Source: Saccharothrix sp. S26 (lineage in GTDB: Bacteria; Actinomycetota; Actinomycetes; Mycobacteriales; Pseudonocardiaceae). Taken from it: a DNA stretch of 64,000 nt. This document shows positions 1 through 7,650 of the stretch, in pieces (the first letter of the stretch is position 1; each line of letters begins with the position of its first letter). The position numbers and the translations under genes are program-made. The notes under the pieces were generated by a model. The model was given only the letters and a program-made list of their open reading frames with translations, was not told the DNA's origin and searched no databases. The DNA is taken from contig NZ_JAJUWT010000027.1 in the NCBI RefSeq assembly GCF_021390395.1, positions 1 to 64,000 on the forward strand. The letters run 5' to 3'.

Positions 1-127
1 CCGCCTGGCCGCCCTGCCCTACTGGGTCCAGGACTACAACACCCGACGCGCCCACAGCGCCATCGGCGGCCAGCCCCCCATCACCCGACTGACCGCCTAA
101 GCGTCAACAACGTCACGAATCAGTACA
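1..127 (+). mobile_element. Right end of an IS481-family insertion sequence
   Basis: The window opens inside an insertion sequence. After the transposase stop at 98-100 the sequence runs to ACA at 125-127, which fits the TGT...ACA ends of the IS481 family. Read inwards the end begins TGTACTGATTCGTGACG. The left end lies outside the window, so the target duplication cannot be checked. The element finishes one base before the stop codon of the LysR gene on the other strand. Confidence 0.55.
2..100 (+). CDS. IS481-family transposase, C-terminal fragment (cut by window edge)
   Basis: The last 32 codons of a DDE transposase are visible, ending WVQDYNTRRAHSAIGGQPP and then ITRLTA. The 'YN..R.H.A.GG.PP..R' ending is the usual tail of integrase-core transposases of the IS481 type. 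The catalytic domain lies upstream of the window, so intactness cannot be judged. The frame was chosen because only frame 2 is open from base 2 to the TAA at 98-100. Confidence 0.7.
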   Translation, partial: RLAALPYWVQDYNTRRAHSAIGGQPPITRLTA

Positions 128-128
128 C

Positions 129-1022
129 CTAGCGCGCGGACGCCTTCAGGCCGTCCAGCAGGCTGGTCACCGCGGGCGAGCCGACGCCGTCCCCGCGGAT
201 CGCCGCGCAGATGGTCCTGGTCGGCTCGGGGTGGCGCAGCTTGCGGATCACCACGCCGGGGTGCACGACGCCCAGGCTGAGCTTGGGCACGATGGTCACG
301 CCGAGCCCGGCCGCGACGAAGCCCTGCGCGGTCGGGTAGTCGTCGGCCTCCACCACGATGTTGGGCGCGAACCCCGCGCCCGCGCACGCGTCGAGCACGA
401 TGTCGCGGCACGGCCCGGGCGGCGTCACGGCGTCCACCCACTGCTCGTCGGCCAGGTCGGCGAGGTCGACCACGCGCTTGCGGGTCAGCTCGTGGCCTCG
501 CGGCAGCACGGCCAGGTAGGGGTCGTCGAGCAGGTGCACGAGGTGCACGCCGCGCGGCGGCTCGTTCTCCCGGTGGTGCACGACGATGGCCACGTCGGCG
601 CGACCGGCCTCGACCTCCACCATCGGGTCGTCCGGTTCGGTGAGCTTGAGGTCGAGCTGCACGTCGGCGTGCTTGGCCCGGAACAGGGCCACGGCGGGCG
701 GCACGAGCGCCGCGCCCGCGGTGGCGAAGTAGCGCACGCGCAGCCGCCCCGTGCGGCCCGCGCGCAAGTCGGCGAGCGCCGCCTCGGCCTCGACGAGCTT
801 GTCGGTGATCTGCGCGGCGTGCTCGGTGAGCAGCCTGCCCGCCACGGTCGGCCGCACGCCCCGCCCGACCCGGTCCAGCAGCGGCAGGCCCGCCTGCTTC
901 TCCAGGGCCGAGACCTGCTGGCTGACCGCCGAGGGCGTGTACCCGAGGTTGACCGCCGCGGCGGTGATGGAGCCGGTGGTGACCACGGCCCGGAGCACCT
1001 GCATGCGTCGCACGTCCAACAT
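129..1022 (-). CDS. LysR-family transcriptional regulator
   Basis: A 297-residue protein, the normal LysR length. Residues about 3-62 form the winged helix-turn-helix (RAVVTTGSITAAAVNLGYTP, then SAVSQQVSALE), followed by a linker helix. Residues about 90-290 form the periplasmic-binding-like effector domain. The ATG start at 1022 begins MLDVRRMQVLRAV, the standard N-terminus. It is divergent from the EamA transporter at 1099, with a 76-bp gap that would hold the shared control region; LysR proteins commonly regulate such divergent partners. The inducer cannot be read from sequence. The stop codon abuts the right end of an IS481 element, so its original downstream context has been replaced. 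Confidence 0.92.
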   Translation of the reverse strand: MLDVRRMQVLRAVVTTGSITAAAVNLGYTPSAVSQQVSALEKQAGLPLLDRVGRGVRPTVAGRLLTEHAAQITDKLVEAEAALADLRAGRTGRLRVRYFATAGAALVPPAVALFRAKHADVQLDLKLTEPDDPMVEVEAGRADVAIVVHHRENEPPRGVHLVHLLDDPYLAVLPRGHELTRKRVVDLADLADEQWVDAVTPPGPCRDIVLDACAGAGFAPNIVVEADDYPTAQGFVAAGLGVTIVPKLSLGVVHPGVVIRKLRHPEPTRTICAAIRGDGVGSPAVTSLLDGLKASAR

Positions 1023-1098
1023 GACCCGACCATACAGCGTTGCTTAAGGGTCGTGCAGTTCTATTCACTTGTGCTGGATACTTCGCAGCGCGCAGAGT

Positions 1099-2034
1099 AT
1101 GGCCGTGAACAAGCCTGGCACGCTGATCAGGATGGGTGTCCTGGCCCTGCTCTGGGGTTCCAGCTTCCTGTGGATCAAGATCGCGCTGACCGGTCTCTCG
1201 CCGGTCCAGATCACGCTGACCCGCACCGCGCTCGGCGCGGCGGTGCTGGTCGCCCTCGTCTACTGGAGCAAGCAGCGGTTGCCTCGGGACCGGGCGTCGT
1301 GGCTGCACCTGGGTTTCGCGGCGTTCTTCGGCAGCGCGGTGCCGTTCGCGCTGTTCGCGTTGGGCGAGCAGACGGTGGACTCCGGCGTGGCGGGCGTGCT
1401 CAACGCCACCACGCCGCTGTGGGCGCTGGGCATCGGCCTGGCCCTGGGCACGGAGCGTCAGCGCAACCCGGCCCGGTTCCTGGGCCTCGCGCTCGGCTTC
1501 GCGGGCGTGCTGCTCATCTTCGCGCCGTGGCAGAAGGCCGGGCTGGCCGGCTGGGGCGCGCTCGCGTGCCTGGCCGCCGCGGCCTCCTACGCGGTCAGCT
1601 ACGCCTACGTCGGCCGCAAGGTCTCCGGGCGGGGCCTGACGCCGATGCAGATCTCCTCGTCGCAACTGGTGGCCGCGGCCGGCATGACGGCCCTGGTGGT
1701 GCCGGTGGCGGGGGCGCAGCCGGTGCACCTGTCCTGGCAGCCGCTGGTGGCCGTGGCGATCCTGGGCGTCTTCGGGACGGGCGTGGCGTTCGTGCTGAAC
1801 TACCGCGTCATCGAGGACGAGGGCGCGACCAACGCGACGATGGTCGGCTACCTGCTGCCCGTGGTGTCGGTGCTGCTGGGCGCGCTGTTCCTCGGCGAGG
1901 CGCTCAACCTCCGCGTCGTGCTGGGCATGGTGATCGTGCTCGTCGGGGTCGCGCTGACCCGCAAGCAGCCCGCGACGGCGATCGTGCCGGTGGTCGAGGA
2001 GCGCGTCGCCGAGAAGGCGACTACGCTCAAGTGA
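1099..2034 (+). CDS. EamA/DMT-family membrane transporter
   Basis: A 311-residue inner-membrane protein built of two EamA halves with about ten hydrophobic segments. It includes the family hallmark LLWGSSFLWIKIALTGLSP near the N-terminus and GVAFVLNYRVIEDEGATNAT in the second half. The family exports metabolites or amino acids; the substrate is unknown here. The ATG at 1099 gives the normal MAVNKPGTLIRMG start. An upstream TTG at 1069 is in frame but would run into the promoter gap. It is divergent from the LysR gene, the probable regulator. The C-terminus is a short charged cytoplasmic tail. Confidence 0.9.
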   Translation: MAVNKPGTLIRMGVLALLWGSSFLWIKIALTGLSPVQITLTRTALGAAVLVALVYWSKQRLPRDRASWLHLGFAAFFGSAVPFALFALGEQTVDSGVAGVLNATTPLWALGIGLALGTERQRNPARFLGLALGFAGVLLIFAPWQKAGLAGWGALACLAAAASYAVSYAYVGRKVSGRGLTPMQISSSQLVAAAGMTALVVPVAGAQPVHLSWQPLVAVAILGVFGTGVAFVLNYRVIEDEGATNATMVGYLLPVVSVLLGALFLGEALNLRVVLGMVIVLVGVALTRKQPATAIVPVVEERVAEKATTLK

Positions 2035-2229
2035 CCTGCGATAACGCACTGTTACCCATCGGTACGGCGGGCGGCGCGGCCTACTGAGACAGCCGTCCTG
2101 GGCAAACGGGTGGACTTGAGACCCAGGTCTCCCCCGATAGCGTGGTGTTCACGCGAACCTCGTCCCGATTCGCCCTCTCGGACGTCTCCTCACATGAGAG
2201 GGACGACTCCGGAAGGGAACCCACAGGCC

Positions 2230-2640
2230 ATGAGCAACGACAGCATCACCATCACCACGACGTTCCACCTCCTCGTCCCGGGCGTGGCCCCGGCGCCGGT
2301 GGAGGCCGAGCTCCACTACGAGCCGGAGGACCCGTACGCGGTCGCTGTGCTGTTCCACACCGGCCAGGGCAAGGTCGAGTGGATCTTCGCCCGCGACCTG
2401 CTGGCGGACGGGCTGCTGACCTCCGCGGGCGAGGGCGACATCCTGGTCCGGCCGGCCGCCGACGACCCCGAGCGGGTGCTGGTGGAGCTGAACGCGCCCA
2501 CGGGCTTCGCCATCCTGTCCGCCGACGCCGAGGACATCGCCGAGTTCCTGGACCTCACCTACGACGTGGTCCAGCCCGGCGAGGAGGACCTGTGGATCGA
2601 CTTCGACCGCGAACTGGCCAAGCTGGTCTCGACCAACTGA
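2230..2640 (+). CDS. SsgA/SsgB-family sporulation and cell-division regulator
   Basis: A 136-residue protein that matches the SsgA-like family over its whole length. Landmarks are FHLLVPGVAPAPVEAELHYE, DPYAVAVLFHTGQGKVEWIF and ARDLLADGL. In Streptomyces SsgB recruits FtsZ to sporulation septa; members outside Streptomyces are usually SsgB-like. The ATG at 2230 is chosen because it is preceded by a GAAGGGAA ribosome-binding site and gives the usual start MSNDSITITT. It lies 35 bp upstream of a Ser/Thr kinase on the same strand, so co-transcription is possible. The call fits the bldM and whiD orthologues elsewhere in the window. I do not assign SsgA versus SsgB firmly. Confidence 0.88.
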   Translation: MSNDSITITTTFHLLVPGVAPAPVEAELHYEPEDPYAVAVLFHTGQGKVEWIFARDLLADGLLTSAGEGDILVRPAADDPERVLVELNAPTGFAILSADAEDIAEFLDLTYDVVQPGEEDLWIDFDRELAKLVSTN

Positions 2641-2675
2641 CCCTCGCGGGCCGCGCCATCACCTAACCTGCTGGC

Positions 2676-4097
2676 GTGGCGGAGTCCGGGGGGACGGGGA
2701 CGGTCGGCGGTCGGTACGCGCTGGTCGAGCGCATCGGCGGCGGCGCGATGGGCGTCGTCTGGCGGGCGAAGGACCGGTTGCTGGACCGCGACGTGGCGGT
2801 GAAGCAGCTCCGGTGGCCCGACCTGACGGCCGACGAGGTCGAGGTGGCCAGGGCGCGGGCCATGCGCGAGGCGCGCAACGCGGCCCGGTTGCAGCACCCC
2901 GACGCGATCTCCGTGTTCGACGTGGTGGTGGAGGACGACCGGCCTTGGCTGGTCATGGAGTACCTGCCCTCGCGCAGCCTGGCGGGGCTGGTGGCGCAGC
3001 GGGGCGGGCTGAGCCCGGACGAGGCGGCCCGGATCGGCGCCCGGGTGGCGGCCGCGCTGGCCGCGGCGCACGCGGCGGGCATCGTGCACCGGGACGTGAA
3101 GCCGTCCAACGTGCTCATCGGGCACGACGGCAAGGTCAAGCTCACCGATTTCGGCATCTCGCGGGCCGCGGGCGACGGCACGCTCACCGCCAACGGCATG
3201 ATCACCGGGACACCGGCCTACCTGGCGCCCGAGGTGGCGCGCGGGGAGCAGCCGTCCCAGGCGTCCGACGTGTTCTCGCTGGGCGCGACGCTGTACGCGG
3301 CGATCGAGGGCAAGTCGCCGCACGGGGTGAGCGACAACAGCTTCGGGCTGCTGTACCGGGCCGCGGCGGGGCTGATCGAGCCGCCTGCGCGTTCCGGGGC
3401 GTTGACGGGGGTGTTGACGCGGTTGCTCGCCGCCGAGCCCGCTGAGCGGCCCACGGCGGCCGAAGCGGTCGAGCTGCTGGCCGACCTCGGATCGCAGGTC
3501 ACGCCCGACCCGCCGGTCGCGGACGAGCCGGGCGGGCAGGAGCCGGGCGGGCAAGGGCCGGGCGGGCAAGGGCCGGGCGGGCAAGGGCCGGAACCCCGGG
3601 TCGAGGCGCGGTCGACCGAGGGCGGGGGCGAGGGCGGCGGGGGTGCGAAGCGGAAGCGGTGGCTCGCGCCGGTCGTGGCGGCGGTGGTGCTGCTGGTCGT
3701 CGCGGGTGCGGTCGCGGTGGCCGCGCTCCAGCCGTGGCGCTTCGGGGCAGGCACGTCGACGGCACCGAACGCGGCGGACGCGGCGGCGGACGCGGAGGCG
3801 GCCGCCGGGTTGGTGCGCCGGCACTACGACCTGCTGCCCGAGAACACGTCGGCGGCCTACGAGAACCTGGCCGTGTCGTTCCGCCAGCCGTTCGAGGAGT
3901 ACCAGCGGTTCTGGAGCCAGTACGACGACGTGCGCACCGACCAGTTCGAGGCCGTGCAGGACCACCCGACCAGGTTCCTGGTCAGGGTGAGGGTGACCTT
4001 CGTGCGACGCCCGTCGGAGGTGGCGGGCCTCTACCAGCTCGTGGTCGAGCAGGTCGACGGCAGGCTCCAGATCAGCTCGTCCGAGCAGCTGGGCTAG
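2676..4097 (+). CDS. Membrane Ser/Thr protein kinase (PknB type)
   Basis: A 473-residue Hanks-type kinase. The N-terminal kinase domain (about 12-275) has a Gly-rich loop (IGGGAMGVV), the ATP-binding Lys43 in AVKQL, HRDVKPSN with catalytic Asp140, DFG with Asp158, and an APE motif. A Gly/Pro/Gln linker with repeated GGQGP follows. One transmembrane helix sits at about residues 329-350, and an extracytoplasmic domain of about 115 residues without PASTA repeats ends the protein. The GTG start at 2676 places VGGRYALVERIG in the usual position. The extracellular part (YDLLPENTSAAYENL onwards) resembles an NTF2-like fold and could sense a ligand; this is inference. Its stop is 9 bp from the convergent response-regulator gene. 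Confidence 0.93.
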   Translation: MAESGGTGTVGGRYALVERIGGGAMGVVWRAKDRLLDRDVAVKQLRWPDLTADEVEVARARAMREARNAARLQHPDAISVFDVVVEDDRPWLVMEYLPSRSLAGLVAQRGGLSPDEAARIGARVAAALAAAHAAGIVHRDVKPSNVLIGHDGKVKLTDFGISRAAGDGTLTANGMITGTPAYLAPEVARGEQPSQASDVFSLGATLYAAIEGKSPHGVSDNSFGLLYRAAAGLIEPPARSGALTGVLTRLLAAEPAERPTAAEAVELLADLGSQVTPDPPVADEPGGQEPGGQGPGGQGPGGQGPEPRVEARSTEGGGEGGGGAKRKRWLAPVVAAVVLLVVAGAVAVAALQPWRFGAGTSTAPNAADAAADAEAAAGLVRRHYDLLPENTSAAYENLAVSFRQPFEEYQRFWSQYDDVRTDQFEAVQDHPTRFLVRVRVTFVRRPSEVAGLYQLVVEQVDGRLQISSSEQLG

Positions 4098-4106
4098 CCC
4101 CGCCGG

Positions 4107-4757
4107 TCAGACCAGGCGGCGGTCCGACGCCCAGCGCGACAGCTCGTACCGGTTCGACAGCTGCGTCTTGCGCAGCACGCTCGACACGTGCGTCTCGACC
4201 GTCTTCACCGAGATGAACAGCTCCGACGCGATCTCCTTGTACGCGTAACCCCGCGCGAGCAGCCGCAGCACGTCCCGTTCCCGCGGGGTCAGCAGGTCCA
4301 GCTCGGGGTCGCTGATCGGGGCCGCGCCCGGCCGGTCGGCGAACGCGTCCAGCACGAACCCGGCCAGCCGCGGGCTGAACACCGCGTCGCCCTCCGAGAC
4401 CCGCACGACCGCGCGCACCAGCTCCTGGCTGGAGATGGTCTTCGTCACGTACCCGCGCGCGCCGGCCCTGATGACCGCGATGACGTCCTCGGCGGCGTCG
4501 GACACCGACAGCGCCAGGAACACCACCTCCGGCAACGCGGTGCGCACCTGCCGCAGCACCTCCGCGCCACCGCCGTCGGGCATGTGCACGTCCAGCAGCA
4601 CCACGTCCGGGCGGTGGTGCCCGATGCCCGCCACCGCCTCGCCGACCGAACCGGCCTCGCCGACGACCTCGATCTCGTCGGTGATCGAGTCCAGCTCGGC
4701 CCGCACCCCGGCGCGGAACAACGCGTGGTCGTCCACCAGGAACACCCGAACGGTCAT
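4107..4757 (-). CDS. LuxR/NarL-family response regulator, LiaR-like
   Basis: A 216-residue two-domain regulator. The receiver domain (about 3-125) keeps the acidic pair in VFLVDDH, the phospho-acceptor Asp in VVLLDVHMPDGG and the conserved Lys in GYVTKTI. The C-terminal LuxR-type HTH (about 150-210) reads LTPRERDVLRLLARGYAYKE. It overlaps the end of the upstream kinase gene by ATGA (4754-4757), so the two are translationally coupled partners. The kinase carries a PspC domain and a divergent PspC/LiaF-like protein lies next door, so an envelope-stress role like LiaFSR is the best inference. Confidence 0.93.
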   Translation of the reverse strand: MTVRVFLVDDHALFRAGVRAELDSITDEIEVVGEAGSVGEAVAGIGHHRPDVVLLDVHMPDGGGAEVLRQVRTALPEVVFLALSVSDAAEDVIAVIRAGARGYVTKTISSQELVRAVVRVSEGDAVFSPRLAGFVLDAFADRPGAAPISDPELDLLTPRERDVLRLLARGYAYKEIASELFISVKTVETHVSSVLRKTQLSNRYELSRWASDRRLV

Positions 4758-5989
4758 GTCCTGGCCCCCGTCTCTCGCTTGTCTGCGGTCTTCCTCGGCA
4801 TCATCAGCTGCACCTCCGTGCCCTCACCCAACCGGGTGCGGATCCGGACTTCGCCGCCGTGCCGGTCCATCCTCCCCCCAATCGAGTCCGCGAGGCCATG
4901 CCGGTCCTCCGGCACGGTCTGCGGGTCGAAGCCCTTGCCCCGGTCGCGGACGAAGACGGTCACCCGTTCGGGTTCGACCTCGCCGTACACGCTGATCTCC
5001 GCGACGCCCGCGTGCTTGGCCGCGTTGACCATCGCCTCCCGGGCGGCCTGCACCAGGGCGTACAGGTTCGGGTCGAGGTGGCAGTCGCCGACCACGACCT
5101 GCTGCACGGCCAGCGCGAAGCTGTCCTCCACCTCGCCCGACGCCTTGGCGATCGCGGCGGACATGGTGGTCGGCTGGCTGTTGTCCTCCACGATCCGCCC
5201 GTACAGCCACTCGCGCAGCTGCCGCTCCTGGCCCCGCGCCAGGCGCTTGACCTCGCGCGGCTGCTCGGCCTGCTTCTGGATCAGGGCGAGCGTCTGGAGC
5301 ACCGAGTCGTGCAGGTGGGCGGCGATCTCGGCGCGCTCCTCGGTGCGGATGCGGACCCGGCGCTCCTCGCCCAGGTCGTTGATCAGCTTGATCCACAGCG
5401 GCACGGTGAGCACCGCCACGCCACCCAGCGTGGCGACCACCGCCAGCAGCGCGAACCGGAGCTGGTCGATGCCGTAGCTGTTGACCAGCAGGACGCCGAT
5501 GCCGATGGCGACCAGCGCCACGCCCGCGAGGACGCGCACGATCGTGCTGCGGCCCGTGCCGCCGAGGATCCCGGACTTCGCGCCGTCACGCCACCGGCGG
5601 CGCTGCGCCTCGTCGGCCTCGCGCCAGACCACGGCCGCGCCCACGAGGGCGACCGCGAGCGGTCCGGCGATCCAGCCGCTGAGCGGGCCGGAGAACAGGC
5701 CGGCCAGCACGGCCGCGCCGATGCCCAGCGCGACCAGGCCCAGGGCCTGCTGGCGTTCCCTCGGGTTCGCGGCCTCCTCCGGCTCGCCGGCGGCCCGTTG
5801 GGGCACGAACAGCCACAGCAGGCCGTACGCGATCACGCCGACGCCGTTGAGCGCGGTCAGCGCGGCGAACGCCGCCCGCACCCAGAACACCTCGATGCCG
5901 AGGTGGTCGGCGACACCACCGGCCACGCCCGCGACCACCCGGCCGGTCCGCCTGCGGCGCACCGGCTCGACGGCGGTCTTCGTCTCCAC
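4754..5989 (-). CDS. PspC-domain sensor histidine kinase, LiaS-like
   Basis: A protein of 411 residues. It starts with a PspC domain (GRVVAGVAGGVADHLGIEVF, then WVRAAFAAL), continues through several membrane helices, then has a HisKA_3 dimerisation/phosphorylation helix (EIAAHLHDSVLQTLALIQKQ, His in HLHDS) and a HATPase domain (NAAKHAGVAEISVYG, FVRDRGKGFDP). The GTG at 5989 is preferred because GAGGGG lies 5 nt upstream; a GTG at 5995 is the alternative. The stop overlaps the response-regulator start. PspC-type kinases in actinomycetes respond to envelope stress. The substrate is the adjacent regulator, judged by coupling. Confidence 0.9.
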   Translation of the reverse strand: METKTAVEPVRRRRTGRVVAGVAGGVADHLGIEVFWVRAAFAALTALNGVGVIAYGLLWLFVPQRAAGEPEEAANPRERQQALGLVALGIGAAVLAGLFSGPLSGWIAGPLAVALVGAAVVWREADEAQRRRWRDGAKSGILGGTGRSTIVRVLAGVALVAIGIGVLLVNSYGIDQLRFALLAVVATLGGVAVLTVPLWIKLINDLGEERRVRIRTEERAEIAAHLHDSVLQTLALIQKQAEQPREVKRLARGQERQLREWLYGRIVEDNSQPTTMSAAIAKASGEVEDSFALAVQQVVVGDCHLDPNLYALVQAAREAMVNAAKHAGVAEISVYGEVEPERVTVFVRDRGKGFDPQTVPEDRHGLADSIGGRMDRHGGEVRIRTRLGEGTEVQLMMPRKTADKRETGART

Positions 5990-6029
5990 GCTCACCCCTC
6001 GATGGTCACACGCGGGTCCGGGCCGGTCA

Positions 6030-6060
6030 TCAGGGTTCCACCCGATGCCCGGTTCAGGGT
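6030..6060. promoter_or_regulatory. Candidate control site between the divergent kinase and PspC genes
   Basis: The 117-bp gap between the kinase start (5989) and the PspC gene start (6107) contains two direct copies of TCAGGGT (6030-6036 and 6054-6060), 24 bp apart. Each is followed by a GGGT/ACCC-rich stretch, the first giving an imperfect dyad TCAGGGTTCCACCCGA. Placement between the two divergent units suggests a response-regulator site. This is a guess from position and repetition only. Confidence 0.3.
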
Positions 6061-6106
6061 GGGTCCCCGATGTGCGCGGGCACGTCGGGGACGCAAGCTT
6101 GTCGTC

Positions 6107-7402
6107 GTGAGCGGGAGCATCAGCGCAGCGAGCGTCGAAGAGACGCTGAAGGACTTCTGGGCCACTCGGCCCAGGCGGCCTCACGACGGTCGCAAGATCG
6201 CCGGTGTCGCCGCCGGTATCGCCCAGCGGTACCAGATCGACCCGGTCATCGTCCGGGTCGCGTTCGTGGCCATGGCCCTGTGCAACGGGGCCGGGCTGCT
6301 CGTCTACCTGCTCGGCTGGTTGTGGCTCGCGCAGACCGACGACGAGGTGTCGGCGGCGGAGTCGCTGCTCGGGCGGGGGCGCAGCTCGACGCCGACGGCG
6401 TTGACGGTGCTGCTCGGGCTCGCGGTGATCCCGGCGACCGGGTTCTTCGTGGACGGCGGGTTCACCATGGTCGGCGGCGTGCTGCTGTCCGTGGGCGCGA
6501 TCTACCTGCTGCACCGCGGTCGCGGGCAGCTCAACCGGCCGGAGCCGACGGTGGCGTTCGGGACGGGGGACGGGGTCGGCGGTCTCGGCGGCGGGATCGG
6601 CGGGGTCGGGGACGGGGTTCAGGTCGGTGACGGTGCGGGGGGCAAGGTGTCGACGGAGGAGCAGACGACCGGGCGCGTGACGCCACCGGCCTGGGACCCG
6701 CTGGGTGCCGCGCCGTTCGCCTGGGACCTGCCCGAGCCGGGGGGCGTGCCGGAGCCCGCGGGTGCTCAGCCCGCGCCGGTGGCCGCGCGTCGGCCCAGGT
6801 CACGGGTCGGGGTGGCGACGTTCGGCGCGGCGCTCGTGGTGCTGGCCGGGTCGCTGGTGGCGTCGTCGTACTCGGACTGGTTCCACGCCGAGCACGTGCT
6901 GGGGCTGCTGGTCGCGGTGCTGGGCGCGGGGATGGTGCTCGGCTCGTTGCGCGGCGACGGCGGGCGCGGGCTGATCTGGCTCGTGGTGCCGCTGTCGGTG
7001 GTCGGGGTGGTGCTGACGTCGGTGGACTTCGACGTCGACGCCGATCAGATGGGCAGCACGCGGGCCAAGCCGACCACGCTGGAAGAGGTGCGGGACCGGT
7101 ACACGGCCGGCGTCGGCGAGGTCGAGCTGGACCTGACCGCGTTGCCCGTCGACCGGGCGGCGACCGTGACCACGGACGTCGAGGTCGGGTTGGGCAGCGC
7201 GCGGGTCAGGGTGCCCGCCGACGCCGACGTGACGGTGGACTGCCGGACCGACCTGGGCTCGGTGCGCTGCCTCGGCCGCGAGTCCGACGGCGAGGGCAGG
7301 CACGAGGAGGTCACCGATTACGGGTCCGACGGGCCCGGTGGGTTGAAGATCGTGCTGGACGTGCGCAGCGATCTCGGAGAGGTGGAGGTGAGTCGTGGCT
7401 GA
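6107..7402 (+). CDS. PspC-domain membrane protein with LiaF-like C-terminus
   Basis: A 431-residue protein. Residues about 25-80 are a PspC domain (DGRKIAGVAAGIAQRYQIDP), followed by hydrophobic segments, a Gly/Pro-rich linker, two more helices near residue 230-300 and a C-terminal beta-rich domain (VGEVELDLTALPV, VEVGLGSARVRVP, DLGEVEVSRG) typical of LiaF/DUF2154-type proteins. In LiaFSR systems LiaF holds the kinase in check. Here the gene is divergent from a PspC kinase and regulator pair, giving a complete three-part system. The GTG at 6107 is the first start that keeps the PspC domain and leaves a promoter gap. The end overlaps the next small gene by 8 bp. Confidence 0.85.
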   Translation: MSGSISAASVEETLKDFWATRPRRPHDGRKIAGVAAGIAQRYQIDPVIVRVAFVAMALCNGAGLLVYLLGWLWLAQTDDEVSAAESLLGRGRSSTPTALTVLLGLAVIPATGFFVDGGFTMVGGVLLSVGAIYLLHRGRGQLNRPEPTVAFGTGDGVGGLGGGIGGVGDGVQVGDGAGGKVSTEEQTTGRVTPPAWDPLGAAPFAWDLPEPGGVPEPAGAQPAPVAARRPRSRVGVATFGAALVVLAGSLVASSYSDWFHAEHVLGLLVAVLGAGMVLGSLRGDGGRGLIWLVVPLSVVGVVLTSVDFDVDADQMGSTRAKPTTLEEVRDRYTAGVGEVELDLTALPVDRAATVTTDVEVGLGSARVRVPADADVTVDCRTDLGSVRCLGRESDGEGRHEEVTDYGSDGPGGLKIVLDVRSDLGEVEVSRG

Positions 7403-7598
7403 CCAGGATTCGGTCGAGAAGCGCGGTGTGGACGTGGTGGGGCTGGTGTTCGGGGTCGCGGCCCTGGTCGCGGCCGCCTACATGCTCTCCGACGGCGCGT
7501 CGTGGCCCGACTTCCTCGACCTGAGGTGGGCGTTGGCCGGAGGGGCGATGGTGATCGGGCTGGGGTTGCTGGCGGGGTCGGCTCGTCGGCGGCGCTGA
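7395..7598 (+). CDS. Small two-helix membrane protein
   Basis: A 67-residue protein with two hydrophobic stretches (VVGLVFGVAALVAAAYML and WALAGGAMVIGLGLLAG) and a basic RRRR end. Its GTG start lies inside the stop region of the PspC/LiaF-like gene (8-bp overlap), so it is coupled to that gene and probably works in the same envelope-stress unit. I do not recognise a named family. A strong terminator follows immediately. Confidence 0.75.
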   Translation: MADQDSVEKRGVDVVGLVFGVAALVAAAYMLSDGASWPDFLDLRWALAGGAMVIGLGLLAGSARRRR

Positions 7599-7615
7599 GG
7601 GGGTTCGGAAAGGGA

Positions 7616-7647
7616 GAAGGGCCCGTCCTGGGGAGGACGGGCCCTTC
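7616..7647. terminator. Bidirectional terminator between the PspC operon and guaA
   Basis: A perfect 14-bp stem, GAAGGGCCCGTCCT at 7616-7629 with its complement at 7634-7647 and a GGGG loop. It lies between two convergent stop codons (7598 and 7651), so it can serve both strands. Confidence 0.85.
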
Positions 7648-7650
7648 TTG

